Below are positions 51,674-60,163 of a stretch of DNA of 64,000 nucleotides, piece by piece. The DNA is taken from the NCBI RefSeq assembly GCF_000017265.1, contig NC_011144.1, forward strand, positions 2,334,001 to 2,398,000, given 5' to 3'. A program made the translations under genes and the position numbers. Origin of the DNA: Phenylobacterium zucineum HLK1 (lineage in GTDB: Bacteria > Pseudomonadota > Alphaproteobacteria > Caulobacterales > Caulobacteraceae). The first letter of the stretch is position 1, and each line of letters opens with the position of its first letter. The notes under the pieces were generated by a model that was given only the letters and a program-made list of their open reading frames with translations, had not been told where the DNA came from and searched no databases.

Positions 51674-52570
51674 CTAGATCGTTTGGGCGGCTTCCCGCGC
51701 CGTGGCCGCGAACGCCTGCACGGTGAGGCGGCGCTCCCCCTGCCGGGTCGCCAGGCCGAAGCCGATCTGCAGCGGACGTCCCGCGGCGGTGAGCTCCAGG
51801 CAATGGACCCGCCCCTCGGCCGCCCGCCGCATCACCGACGGGACGAAGGCCAGGCCCAGGCCGCTCTCCACCAGGGCGATGAGGGTGTGGATGTTGGCCG
51901 CCTCCTCCGCCACCCGCGGCAGGAAGCCCGCCGCCTCGCAGGCCATCAGCGTCTGGGCGCGGATGTTCGGCGCGTGCACCCGGTCGTACATGACGAAGGC
52001 CTCGTCCTTCAGGTCCTCCAGCCGGACGCGGCCGGCGGCGGGCGGTCCCCATGCCGGCGGCGCGATCAGCATCAGCGGCTCCTGGGAGAGCGGCTCCAGG
52101 GCCACCGAGGCCTCCTGCAGCAGCGGCGTGCGCACGAGGGCGACGTCGAGCTCGCCCGCCTCCAGGCCGCGCAGGCCCTCCAGGCTGGTCGCCTCCTTGA
52201 GACTGAGCTCGATGCCCGGATGCTGGGCGTGGAAGCGCGGCACGATGGCGGGCACCAGGCCGTAGGTGGCCGATCCGACGAAGCCGACGCGGACCCGCCC
52301 CCGCTCGCCCCGGGCGGTCTGGCGGGCCGCCTGCGCGGCTGCGTCGGCGGCGGCGAGGGCGTCGCGGGCGGGCCCCAGGGCCGCGCGCCCGGCCTCGGTC
52401 AGCGTCACGCCGCGGGCGTGCCGCTCGAACAGCGCCGCGCCCAGCTCGTCCTCCAGCTTGCGGATCGACAGGGACAGGGGCGGCTGGGTCATGTTCAGCG
52501 CCGCCGCCGCCCGGTGGAAGTTCAGGGTCTCGGCGAGGGTGACGAACTGCCGAAGCTGGCGCAGCTCCAC
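51674..52570 (-). CDS. LysR family transcriptional regulator
   Basis: A 298-residue LysR-type regulator. ELRQLRQFVTLAETLNFHRA and ALNMTQPPLSLSIRKLEDEL form the winged HTH. The substrate domain has VRVGFVGSATYGLVPAIVPR and LALVRTP and LAFVPSVM typical of benM/catM-like or gcvA-like ligand domains. It is divergent from a CoA transferase and upstream of the acyl-CoA dehydrogenase pair. ATCAT-N7-ATGAT at 52589-52605 is a T-N11-A-type box beside its own start. Inducer unknown. Confidence 0.85.
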   Translation of the reverse strand: MELRQLRQFVTLAETLNFHRAAAALNMTQPPLSLSIRKLEDELGAALFERHARGVTLTEAGRAALGPARDALAAADAAAQAARQTARGERGRVRVGFVGSATYGLVPAIVPRFHAQHPGIELSLKEATSLEGLRGLEAGELDVALVRTPLLQEASVALEPLSQEPLMLIAPPAWGPPAAGRVRLEDLKDEAFVMYDRVHAPNIRAQTLMACEAAGFLPRVAEEAANIHTLIALVESGLGLAFVPSVMRRAAEGRVHCLELTAAGRPLQIGFGLATRQGERRLTVQAFAATAREAAQTI

Positions 52571-52588
52571 GATATGCCTCCGCTATCG

Positions 52589-52632
52589 ATCATCGACGCA
52601 ATGATATTGGCCGGAGGCCCACGGGGCCAATA
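52589..52632. promoter_or_regulatory. LysR-box candidates in the divergent region
   Basis: ATCAT-N7-ATGAT (52589-52605) and TATTGGCC (52605-52612) with GGCCAATA (52625-52632). Both palindromes fall between the LysR start and the CoA transferase start. Confidence 0.45.
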
Positions 52633-52664
52633 GGGTCGCGCCGCAAAAGGAGGCCCGGGCCCGC

Positions 52665-53828
52665 ATGCTGCCGCTGGAAGGCGTGAGAATCCTGGATCTC
52701 GGCGCGGTGCTGATGGCGCCCTATGCGGCCCAGTGGCTGGCCGATTTCGGCGCCGAAGTCATCAAGGTCGAGCCGCCCGCCGGCGACACCACCCGCCGGA
52801 TCGGGCCGACCGCCGAGCCCGGCATGGCCTCGGTGTTCCTGGGGGCCAACCGCAACAAGAAGAGCATCGTCCTCGACCTGAAGACGCCGGCCGGCCGCGA
52901 TGCCCTGCTGGCGCTCGTCGACGGCGCCGATGCGCTGCTGCACAACAACCGGCCGCAGAAGATGAAGGCCCTGGGGCTCGGCCCCGAGACGCTGCGGGCG
53001 CGCAATCCGCGCCTCGTCTACGCCTGCCTGCACGGCTTCGGGGAGACAGGCCCCTACGGCGGCCGCCCGGCCTACGACGACATCATCCAGGGCATGTGCG
53101 GCCTGGCCGACCTGGCGGGCCAGCGGACCGGGGCGCCGGCCTACCTGCCCACGGCGGCCGCCGACAAGACCGCCGGGATGGTCGGCGCGATCGCCATCCT
53201 CTCGGCGCTCGTGCGCCAGCAGCGGACCGGCGAAGGCGCCTATGTCGAGGTCCCGATGTTCGAGGCGCTGGTCGCCTACACTGCCGTCGAGCACCTCTAC
53301 GGCCGCCACTTCGATCCGCCCAAGGGACCCGCCGCCTATCCGCGGGTGATGACGCCCGAACGGCGCCCCTTCGCCACGGCGGACGGCCACATCTGCGCCC
53401 TGCCCTACACCGACGCGCACTGGCGGCGGTTCTTCGAGGCGGCCGGGCGGCCCGAGCTGGCCGACGATCCCCGCTTCGACGGCGTGGCCGCCCGCACCGA
53501 GAACATCGGCGAACTCTACGCGATCGTGGCCGAGATCCTGGCGACCCGCACGACGGCCGAATGGACGAAAATCCTCGACGGGATCGAGGCGCCGAACGGG
53601 CCGGTGAACAGCCTCGACGACCTGATCGCCGACCCGCACCTGGAGGCGGTCGGCCTGTTCGAGACCCTGGAGCAGCCGGACGGGGCGCGGCTGCGCATGA
53701 CGGGCGTGCCGGTGCTCATCGACGGCGAGCGTCCACCGGTGCGCATGCCGCCGCGGCTGGGCGAACACACCCGCGAGGTGCTGCTCGCCGCCGGGCTCTC
53801 GCCGGAGCAGGTCGAGGCCCTGGCCTGA
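52665..53828 (+). CDS. CaiB/BaiF family (type III) CoA transferase
   Basis: A 387-residue enzyme. LPLEGVRILDLGAVLMAPYA and LADFGAEVIKVEPPAGDTTR are the N-terminal signature. KSIVLDLKTPAGRDALLAL and YDDIIQGMCGLADL follow, the latter with the catalytic Asp region, and GEGAYVEVPMFEAL is the central block. It transfers CoA between organic acids, forming an intertwined dimer. The LysR regulator is divergent. The next gene lies 149 bp downstream after GntR-type motifs, so it may be a separate transcription unit. Confidence 0.85.
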   Translation: MLPLEGVRILDLGAVLMAPYAAQWLADFGAEVIKVEPPAGDTTRRIGPTAEPGMASVFLGANRNKKSIVLDLKTPAGRDALLALVDGADALLHNNRPQKMKALGLGPETLRARNPRLVYACLHGFGETGPYGGRPAYDDIIQGMCGLADLAGQRTGAPAYLPTAAADKTAGMVGAIAILSALVRQQRTGEGAYVEVPMFEALVAYTAVEHLYGRHFDPPKGPAAYPRVMTPERRPFATADGHICALPYTDAHWRRFFEAAGRPELADDPRFDGVAARTENIGELYAIVAEILATRTTAEWTKILDGIEAPNGPVNSLDDLIADPHLEAVGLFETLEQPDGARLRMTGVPVLIDGERPPVRMPPRLGEHTREVLLAAGLSPEQVEALA

Positions 53829-53854
53829 CCGCACGAGAGGCCCTGGGGCGCAAT

Positions 53855-53932
53855 TTGCATCCAGTCGTCGCGGCGGAGTCGCCCCATCTCCGTGAAGAGA
53901 CCCTCGGAACGGATTGCATACTTGAATGCAAT
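53855..53932. promoter_or_regulatory. GntR-type sites before the phosphotransferase
   Basis: TTGCATCCAG (53855-53864), one mismatch from the TTGCATNCAA consensus, and the inverted repeat ATTGCAT-N6-ATGCAAT (53913-53932). They stand 46-120 bp before the phosphotransferase ATG at the head of the ligase operon. Confidence 0.55.
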
Positions 53933-53977
53933 CTTGAGTCCCAGCTAAGCTGGCGCCGACAACAAGGAAGGACGCCC

Positions 53978-55030
53978 ATGCCCTCGGAGACCGAGGCCCT
54001 GCCCCGCGCCGACGACGTCGACGCCACAGCGCTCGGACGCTGGATGCAAGGCTCCGTCGAGGGCTTCGCCGGACCGCTAGAGGTCCGCCGTTTCGCCGGC
54101 GGCCAGTCCAACCCCACCTATCAGCTCGTCACGCCCGACCGCCGGTACGTGCTGCGGCGCAAGCCGCCCGGCGCCCTGCTGGCCTCGGCCCACGCGGTCG
54201 ATCGCGAGTTCCGGGTGATGCACGCCCTGGGCCGCGCCGGCTACCCCGTCCCGCGGACCTACGCCCTGTGCGAGGACGAGGCCGTCATCGGCTCGATGTT
54301 CTACGTCATGGAGATGGTCGAGGGCCGCATCCTCTGGGACGGGCGCCTGCCCGACCATGCGCCCGAGGAAAGGGCCGGAATCTACGAGGCGCAGATCGAG
54401 GCGTTGGCCGCCCTGCACAGGCTGGAGCCGCAGGCCGTGGGGCTGGCGGACTTCGGCCGGCCCGGCAACTACTTCGGCCGCCAGGTCGCCCGCTGGACCC
54501 GGCAGTACCGCGCCTCGGCCGGGCCGGACTATCCCGAGATGGAACGGTTGATCGAGTGGCTGCCGCAGAGCCTGCCGCCCGAGCGGCCCGCCCGCGTGGT
54601 CCACGGCGACTTCCGCCTCGACAACATGGTCCTGCATCCCGACGAGCCGCGGGTCGTCGCGGTTCTGGACTGGGAGCTCTCGACCCTGGGCGATCCGATC
54701 GCCGACCTGACCTACTTCCTCATGCACTGGGTGACGCCGGCGCATGAGCGCAATTCGCTGAACGGCCTAGACCTGCCGGCGCTGGGCATCCCCACCCTGG
54801 AGCAGGCGCTGGAGCGCTACCTGGAGCTCACCGGCGACCGGATGGCGGTCTCGCTGGACTGGTGCCTGGCCTACAACCTCTTCCGCCTCGCGGCGATCCT
54901 GCAGGGCGTGGCGGGACGGGCCCGCGCCGGCGCCGCCAACAACGCCCGCGCCTTCCAGGCCCAGGACCGCGTCGGCCCGCTGGCGACCGCCGCCTGGAGC
55001 TTCGCACGCCGCGCCGGAGCCGCAGCATGA
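53978..55030 (+). CDS. Aminoglycoside-phosphotransferase-fold protein, ACAD10/FadE36-like
   Basis: A 350-residue kinase-fold protein. YVLRRKPPGALLASAHAVDR has the ATP-binding lysine and following helix, ARVVHGDFRLDNMVLHPDEP the catalytic HGDxxxxN loop, and VLDWELSTLGDPIADLTYFL the metal-binding Asp and the hallmark of the ACAD10-type phosphotransferases. In actinobacteria and proteobacteria these proteins sit with acyl-CoA dehydrogenases and may phosphorylate a 4-hydroxyacyl-CoA. AAGGAAGG precedes the ATG, and its stop overlaps the ligase start by 4 bp. Confidence 0.85.
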   Translation: MPSETEALPRADDVDATALGRWMQGSVEGFAGPLEVRRFAGGQSNPTYQLVTPDRRYVLRRKPPGALLASAHAVDREFRVMHALGRAGYPVPRTYALCEDEAVIGSMFYVMEMVEGRILWDGRLPDHAPEERAGIYEAQIEALAALHRLEPQAVGLADFGRPGNYFGRQVARWTRQYRASAGPDYPEMERLIEWLPQSLPPERPARVVHGDFRLDNMVLHPDEPRVVAVLDWELSTLGDPIADLTYFLMHWVTPAHERNSLNGLDLPALGIPTLEQALERYLELTGDRMAVSLDWCLAYNLFRLAAILQGVAGRARAGAANNARAFQAQDRVGPLATAAWSFARRAGAAA

Positions 55031-56724
55031 GCTGGCCGGCCGCAAGCATCGCCGAGACCCTGGCCCGGCTCACCGCGCCGGGCATGCCGTTCGAGACCGC
55101 GCCGGTGGAGGTCCATGGCCGGACGGTCCGCGCCTATGTCCGCGCCAAGCCGCACATGCGCGCGGTGCTCGACGAGAGCCGGCGCTTCGGGGACCGCCCT
55201 TATCTGGTGTTCGAGGACGAGCGCCTGTCGTTCGAGACCCACTGGCGCGCCGCCAGCGCCTTCGGCCGCCTGCTGGTCGAGCGGTACGGGATCGCGAAGG
55301 GCGACCGGGTCGCCGTGGCGATGCGCAACTTCCCCGAATGGTCGGTCTGCGCCTGGGGCGCGCTGGCCGTCGGGGCGGTGCTGACCCCGCTGAACGCCTG
55401 GGAGCCCGGCCCCGTGCTCGCCCGGATGCTGGCGGACAGCGGCGCCAAGGTGGTGGCGGTGGACGCCGAGCGGCTGGAGCGCCTGCGCGGCGAGGCTGTC
55501 GACGCCGAGCTGATCCTGGCCCGGGGCGCGGGAGACGCCCCGACGCTCGCGGACCTGATCGGCCCCTACGCGGACCTGCCGGACGCGCCGGCGCCCGATC
55601 CCGGCCTGTCGTCCGACGATCCCGCGACGATCTTCTACACCTCCGGCACCACCGGACAGGCCAAGGGCGCCTGGGGCACGCACCGGAACATCGCCACCAA
55701 TCTCGTGAACACAGGCTTCAGAGCGGCCCGGGCGGCGGTGCGCCGGGGGGATCCGTGGCCGCCGCCTGCCGCCGCGCTTCCCGCTCCCCGTGCGCAGCTC
55801 CTGCCCCTGCCCTTCTTCCACGTCACCGGATTCCATTCCGCGCTCGTCCCCGCCATGGCGAACGGCGGGACCCTGGTGCTGATGTACAAGTGGGACGCAG
55901 GCCGCGCGCTGGACCTGATCGCGCGGGAGCGCATCCAGGGACTGACGCTGGTGCCCACCCAGGCCTGGCAGCTGGTCGAGGCGGCCGAGGGCTCCGAGGT
56001 CGACCTCGGCTGCGTGGACACCGTGGGCTACGGCGGGGCCGCCGCCGCCCCCGAGCTGGCCGAACGGGTCCGCGCCGTCTTCCCGGCCGCCTGGCCCGGC
56101 CAGGGCTACGGCGCCACCGAGACCTCGTCCCTCACCGCCGCCAACAGCCACGAGGACATGATGGAACGCCCGGGCAGCGTAGGGATCGCCGCCCCCTGCT
56201 GCGACCTGCGCGTCGTGGACGCCGAGGGCAGCGACGTCGCGCCGGGCGAGCCCGGCGAGCTTTGGGTGTCCGGCCCCAACGTGGTGCTCGGCTACTGGAA
56301 CCAGCCCGAGGCCACCGAGGCGGCCTTCGGCGGCGGCTGGTACCGCACGGGCGACATCGTGCGCCGGGACGCCGAGGGGTTCATCACCCTCCTGGACCGC
56401 GCCAAGGACATGCTGATCCGCGGCGGCGAGAACATCTACTGCGTCGAGATCGAGGACGTCCTGATGAGCCATCCGGCGGTCGCCGAAGCCGCCGTGATGG
56501 GCGTGCCGGAGCGCGTCCTGGGCGAAGTGGTGGGCGCGGTCGTGCGCCTGCGGGACGGATGGGCCGCGGCGCCGGAGGATCTCAGGCGCCACGCCGCCGC
56601 CCGCCTGCCGTCCCACAAGGTCCCGGTGATCCTGCAGCTGCGGGACGCGCCGTTCCCCCGCAACGCCGCCGGCAAGGCGCTGAAGCGCGAGCTCCGGAGC
56701 GAGCTGCCGGCAAGGCTCGCCTGA
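55027..56724 (+). CDS. AMP-dependent acyl-CoA synthetase
   Basis: A 565-residue ANL-family ligase. ATIFYTSGTTGQAKGAWGTH is the P-loop (A3), PGQGYGATETSSLTAA the A5 motif, GGGWYRTGDIVRRDAEGFIT and DRAKDMLIRGGENIYCVEIE the A7/A8 region. The final NAAGKALKRELR contains the catalytic A10 Lys. It activates an organic acid to its CoA thioester. ATGA overlap with the phosphotransferase indicates coupled translation. Substrate unknown; the neighbouring monooxygenase suggests a cyclic or terpenoid-derived acid. Confidence 0.85.
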   Translation: MSWPAASIAETLARLTAPGMPFETAPVEVHGRTVRAYVRAKPHMRAVLDESRRFGDRPYLVFEDERLSFETHWRAASAFGRLLVERYGIAKGDRVAVAMRNFPEWSVCAWGALAVGAVLTPLNAWEPGPVLARMLADSGAKVVAVDAERLERLRGEAVDAELILARGAGDAPTLADLIGPYADLPDAPAPDPGLSSDDPATIFYTSGTTGQAKGAWGTHRNIATNLVNTGFRAARAAVRRGDPWPPPAAALPAPRAQLLPLPFFHVTGFHSALVPAMANGGTLVLMYKWDAGRALDLIARERIQGLTLVPTQAWQLVEAAEGSEVDLGCVDTVGYGGAAAAPELAERVRAVFPAAWPGQGYGATETSSLTAANSHEDMMERPGSVGIAAPCCDLRVVDAEGSDVAPGEPGELWVSGPNVVLGYWNQPEATEAAFGGGWYRTGDIVRRDAEGFITLLDRAKDMLIRGGENIYCVEIEDVLMSHPAVAEAAVMGVPERVLGEVVGAVVRLRDGWAAAPEDLRRHAAARLPSHKVPVILQLRDAPFPRNAAGKALKRELRSELPARLA

Positions 56725-56749
56725 CGGAGAGGACGCTCAGAACGCAACC

Positions 56750-56812
56750 TTGCATCCAAGTTTGCCCGCCGGACACGGGCAGGTGCTGAATTTCGCCAAT
56801 AATTGCATCCAA
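56750..56812. promoter_or_regulatory. Two TTGCATCCAA sites before the monooxygenase
   Basis: TTGCATCCAA at 56750-56759 and 56803-56812, 53 bp apart (about five helical turns), between the ligase stop and the monooxygenase start. Both match the palindromic consensus TTGCATNCAA of this region. Confidence 0.6.
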
Positions 56813-56885
56813 TAAATTGCGTGCGGTGGGCCGTTGAGCTAGGACTTGGGCAACCGTCACGGAACAGTGCGGAGGGAGGGCGCCG

Positions 56886-58376
56886 GTGAGCCACGCCTTG
56901 GAGAATGCAGACGCCGCAGCCGCCGGTCAGGGCCTGCGCCCGATCCGCGTGGCGGTGATCGGCGCGGGCATGGCCGGCATCCTGGCGGGCGCCAAGCTTC
57001 GCGAGCGCGGCGTCGACTGCGTGATCTTCGAGAAGGCGGACCGCGTCGGCGGGACCTGGCGCGAGAACACCTATCCGGGCCTGGCCTGCGACGTGCCGGC
57101 CCACTGGTACACCTATTCCTTCGCCCGCAATCCGGAGTGGGACACGCTGCTGGCCGCGGGGCCGGACATCCAGGCCTATTTCGAGCGTGTGGCGCGCGAC
57201 TACGGCGTGCTTCCGCTCGTCCGCTTCGGCGACGAGGTGGTGAGCCTCCGGTACGTCGACGGCGGCTGGGAGGTCGCCACCGCGTCGGGCCATCGCGACC
57301 GGTTCGACGTGGTGATCAGCGCCGCGGGAGTGCTGCACCATCCCAACATCCCCAAGTTCGAGGGGGCGGAGTCCTTCAAGGGGGCCATGTTCCACTCCGC
57401 GCGCTGGGATCACAGCACGCCGCTGGACGGGCGCCGCATCGGCGTGATCGGCACCGGTTCGACCGCCGCCCAGCTCACCGCCGCGCTCGTGCCGCGCGCC
57501 GAGCGTTTCGACCTCTTCCAGCGCACCGCCCAATGGGTGCTGCCGCGCCCGAACCTGGCCTACACCGACGAGGAGAAGGCAAGGTACCGGGCCGACCCCG
57601 CGGCCCTCGAGGCCCTCGTCCAGCAGTACCGCTCCAAGACGATCGACGGCTATGCGACCGCCGTCCTCGACTACGACTCCCCGCAGCTCGCCGAGATCGA
57701 GCGCCTGTGCCGGGAGAACCTGGAGACGGTGCGCGATCCCGACCTGCGCCGCCGGCTGACGCCGGACTACCGGGCCGCGTGCAAGCGGTTGGTGATCTCG
57801 AGCGAGTTCTACGGCGCGATCCAGCAGCCCAACGCCAACCTCGTCACCGCGCCCATCGCGCGGATCGAGCCGGAAGGCGTGCGGACGGCCGACGGGATCC
57901 TGCACGAACTGGACGTCCTGGTGCTCGCCACCGGCTTCCACACGGACCGCTTCATCCGCCCGGCCAAGGTGATCGGCCGTGGCGGCGCCGACCTGGACGC
58001 GGTGTGGGGCGACCACCCGGTCGCCTACCTCTCGGTGACGGTGCCGGACTTCCCGAACTTCTTCATGCTGGGCGGGCCGAACAGCCCGGTGGGGAACTTC
58101 TCGCTCATCGAGACCTGCGAGTGGCAGCTCGGCTACATCCTGCAGCTGCTCGAGGGCATGCGCCGCGGCGACTACCGCGAGGCGAGCGCCACCCACGAGG
58201 CGATGGACCGCTTCGAGGACGAGCGCCGGCGGGCGGCCGAGCGGACCGTGTGGGTGACCGGCTGCAAGAGCTGGTACCTCGACCGGCACGGCGTGCCGGC
58301 GTCCTGGACCTTCACCTACGCCCGCTTCGTGGAAGAGATGACCGCGCCGCGGATGGAGGACTTCGAGACACGATGA
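56886..58376 (+). CDS. Baeyer-Villiger-type flavin monooxygenase
   Basis: A 496-residue FAD/NADPH enzyme starting at GTG after GGAGGGAGGG. VAVIGAGMAGI is the FAD Rossmann motif, GGTWRENTYPGLACDVPAHW the class-typical segment, FKGAMFHSARWD the FxGxxxHxxxW-D fingerprint of Baeyer-Villiger monooxygenases, and IGVIGTGSTAAQ the NADP Rossmann motif. It inserts oxygen next to a ketone to give an ester or lactone. It precedes a SnoaL-like protein by 65 bp and is probably cotranscribed with the lipoyl/E1 genes. Confidence 0.85.
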   Translation: MSHALENADAAAAGQGLRPIRVAVIGAGMAGILAGAKLRERGVDCVIFEKADRVGGTWRENTYPGLACDVPAHWYTYSFARNPEWDTLLAAGPDIQAYFERVARDYGVLPLVRFGDEVVSLRYVDGGWEVATASGHRDRFDVVISAAGVLHHPNIPKFEGAESFKGAMFHSARWDHSTPLDGRRIGVIGTGSTAAQLTAALVPRAERFDLFQRTAQWVLPRPNLAYTDEEKARYRADPAALEALVQQYRSKTIDGYATAVLDYDSPQLAEIERLCRENLETVRDPDLRRRLTPDYRAACKRLVISSEFYGAIQQPNANLVTAPIARIEPEGVRTADGILHELDVLVLATGFHTDRFIRPAKVIGRGGADLDAVWGDHPVAYLSVTVPDFPNFFMLGGPNSPVGNFSLIETCEWQLGYILQLLEGMRRGDYREASATHEAMDRFEDERRRAAERTVWVTGCKSWYLDRHGVPASWTFTYARFVEEMTAPRMEDFETR

Positions 58377-58441
58377 GGCCGGCCGGTGCGGCCCGCCCTC
58401 GTGGCGGCGCTCCGGCGCGATGGACAACCAGGGAGGAGAGG

Positions 58442-58861
58442 ATGGTCACTCGGGAGATGATCGCCAGCGCTCTGCGGCGACTGAACGAGGCGGAGAACAA
58501 CCGCCCCCAATCCACCGTCGAGGAGACGAGCGCCCGCATCGACAAGCTGATGGCGCCGGACGTCCACGGCTGGCGCAACGGCGTGGCGGTCCCCGACCGC
58601 GCGACCGAGCGGGCGGCCGAACGCATCGGCTTCGGGGCGCTGGAGGACTACCACCGCACCATCGAGCACATGATCATCGAACCGCCGATGGCCTCCATCG
58701 GCTGGACGATCCGCGGCTCGTACAAGGACCACAAGGTCGTCGCCCCCGGCGCCTCGATCTTCGAGTTCGGCGATGACGGCCTCATCCGCCGCTACTGGAT
58801 GTACACCAACCCGGCCGACTTCTCGTACCGCGCCGACTACGCCGCGAGCCTCAAGACCTGA
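58442..58861 (+). CDS. SnoaL/NTF2-like domain protein
   Basis: A 139-residue single-domain protein starting after GGGAGGAGAGG. The residues ERIGFGALEDYHRTIEHMII and EFGDDGLIRRYWMYTNPADF fit the alpha+beta cone of SnoaL-like hydrolases/isomerases. Such proteins commonly accompany monooxygenases and rearrange or hydrate their products. No catalytic residue can be assigned with certainty. A GC hairpin (arms at 58880-58886 and 58900-58906) lies between it and the lipoyl gene. Confidence 0.7.
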   Translation: MVTREMIASALRRLNEAENNRPQSTVEETSARIDKLMAPDVHGWRNGVAVPDRATERAAERIGFGALEDYHRTIEHMIIEPPMASIGWTIRGSYKDHKVVAPGASIFEFGDDGLIRRYWMYTNPADFSYRADYAASLKT

Positions 58862-58937
58862 GCCGCGCCGCTCCCGACAGGCGGGGGCCGCGCGCCTGGC
58901 CCCGCCCCACATCCGACTACGACTGGAGAGACCCGAG

Positions 58938-59177
58938 ATGGCAGTCAGCGTGCTTTTTCCCAAGAGCGGGATGGGCATCACCGAAGGCACGATCGTGAAA
59001 TGGCTTAAGGCCGTCGGCGACCGCGTCGAGCAGTCCGAGATCATCGCCGAGATCGAGACGGCCAAGACCGTGCTCGAGATCGAGGCGCCGGTGGCCGGCG
59101 CGCTGGCGAGCATCCGCTTCCAGGAGGGCGACGAGGTCGAGGTCGAGGCCGAGATCGCCACGATCGAGGAAGGCTGA
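58938..59177 (+). CDS. Free-standing lipoyl-domain protein
   Basis: A 79-residue protein that is only a lipoyl domain: VSVLFPKSGMGITEGTIVKW, KAVGDRVEQSE and IAEIETAKTVLEIEAP, where Lys43 in ETAKT is the lipoylation site. There is no E3-binding domain, linker or acyltransferase domain. One base separates it from the E1 alpha gene. In classical 2-oxo acid dehydrogenase complexes the lipoyl domain is fused to E2, so this is a detached acyl carrier. It probably shuttles the acyl group from the adjacent E1, to an acceptor encoded elsewhere. Confidence 0.85.
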   Translation: MAVSVLFPKSGMGITEGTIVKWLKAVGDRVEQSEIIAEIETAKTVLEIEAPVAGALASIRFQEGDEVEVEAEIATIEEG

Positions 59178-59178
59178 C

Positions 59179-60162
59179 ATGGCGCTCGAGGCGGCCCAGC
59201 AGCTGGACCTGTTCGCTCGGATGCTCCGCATCCGACGGTTCGAGGAAGCGCTCATCGCGCATCGGCCGGTGGGGCACCTCAGCATCGGACAGGAAGCGGC
59301 CATTGCGGGCGCCTGCCTGGCGCTGCGCGACGACGACTACGTCACCGGCACCCACCGCTCCCACGGCCATCCGATCGGCAAGGGCGCCGAGATCGCCCCG
59401 CTGATGGCCGAGATCTTCGGCAAGCGCACCGGCATCTGCCGGGGGCTCGGCGGGTCCATGCACCTGACCGACACCAGCCGCGGCCTGATCGGCGAATCCG
59501 CCATCGTCGGCGGCGGCCTGCCGCTGGCCACCGGCGCGGGCCTGAGCATCCAGGTCCGCAAGACCGACCAGGTGAGCCTCTGCTTCTTCGGCGACGGCGC
59601 GGCCAACCAGGGCACCTTCGGCGAGAGCCTGAACATGGCCGCCGTCTGGAAGCTGCCGGTCATCTACTTCTGCGAGAACAACGGCTACGCGGTCACGACG
59701 CCCGTCGAGAAGTCGCACGGCCAGCCCGACATCGCCCGCCGGGCGAACGGCTACGGCATGCCCGGCGTGATCGTGGACGGCCAGGACGCCGAGGCGGTCT
59801 ACGACGTGACCCGCGCGGCCGTCACGAGGGCGCGTTCGGGCGCCGGCCCCACCCTCATCGAGGCCAAGACCTATCGCTTCGACGAACACTCCAACCGCCT
59901 GGCGATCCCCATCCGCTATCGCAGCGAGGAGGAGATCGAGCACCACCGGACCCAGCGCGACCCCATCACGCTCTATCGCGCGGTGCTGGTCTCGCGCGGG
60001 CTGCAGGCCGACGTGGAGGCGATCGAGGCCGAGGTCGCCGAGACCATGGCCGCGGCCGTCGAGTTCGCCAAGGAGAGCCCCGAGCCCGAACTGCAGGACC
60101 TGCTGGACTGCATGTACAGCCTTCCCATCCATTTTCCGCCGCGCGGCGAAGGGGTCTTCTGA
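59179..60162 (+). CDS. TPP-dependent dehydrogenase E1 component, alpha subunit
   Basis: A 327-residue E1 alpha. FEEALIAHRPVGHLSIGQEA, DYVTGTHRSHGHPIGKG, GGSMHLTD and the TPP/Mg motif FFGDGAANQGTFGESLNMAA are all present, with ENNGYAVTT following. This set resembles the acetoin/2-oxo acid (pyruvate-type) dehydrogenase branch. With the beta subunit it decarboxylates a 2-oxo acid or cleaves an alpha-hydroxyketone and transfers the product to lipoate. It is tightly spaced after the lipoyl gene and 1 bp before the beta gene. Confidence 0.9.
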   Translation: MALEAAQQLDLFARMLRIRRFEEALIAHRPVGHLSIGQEAAIAGACLALRDDDYVTGTHRSHGHPIGKGAEIAPLMAEIFGKRTGICRGLGGSMHLTDTSRGLIGESAIVGGGLPLATGAGLSIQVRKTDQVSLCFFGDGAANQGTFGESLNMAAVWKLPVIYFCENNGYAVTTPVEKSHGQPDIARRANGYGMPGVIVDGQDAEAVYDVTRAAVTRARSGAGPTLIEAKTYRFDEHSNRLAIPIRYRSEEEIEHHRTQRDPITLYRAVLVSRGLQADVEAIEAEVAETMAAAVEFAKESPEPELQDLLDCMYSLPIHFPPRGEGVF

Positions 60163-60163
60163 C

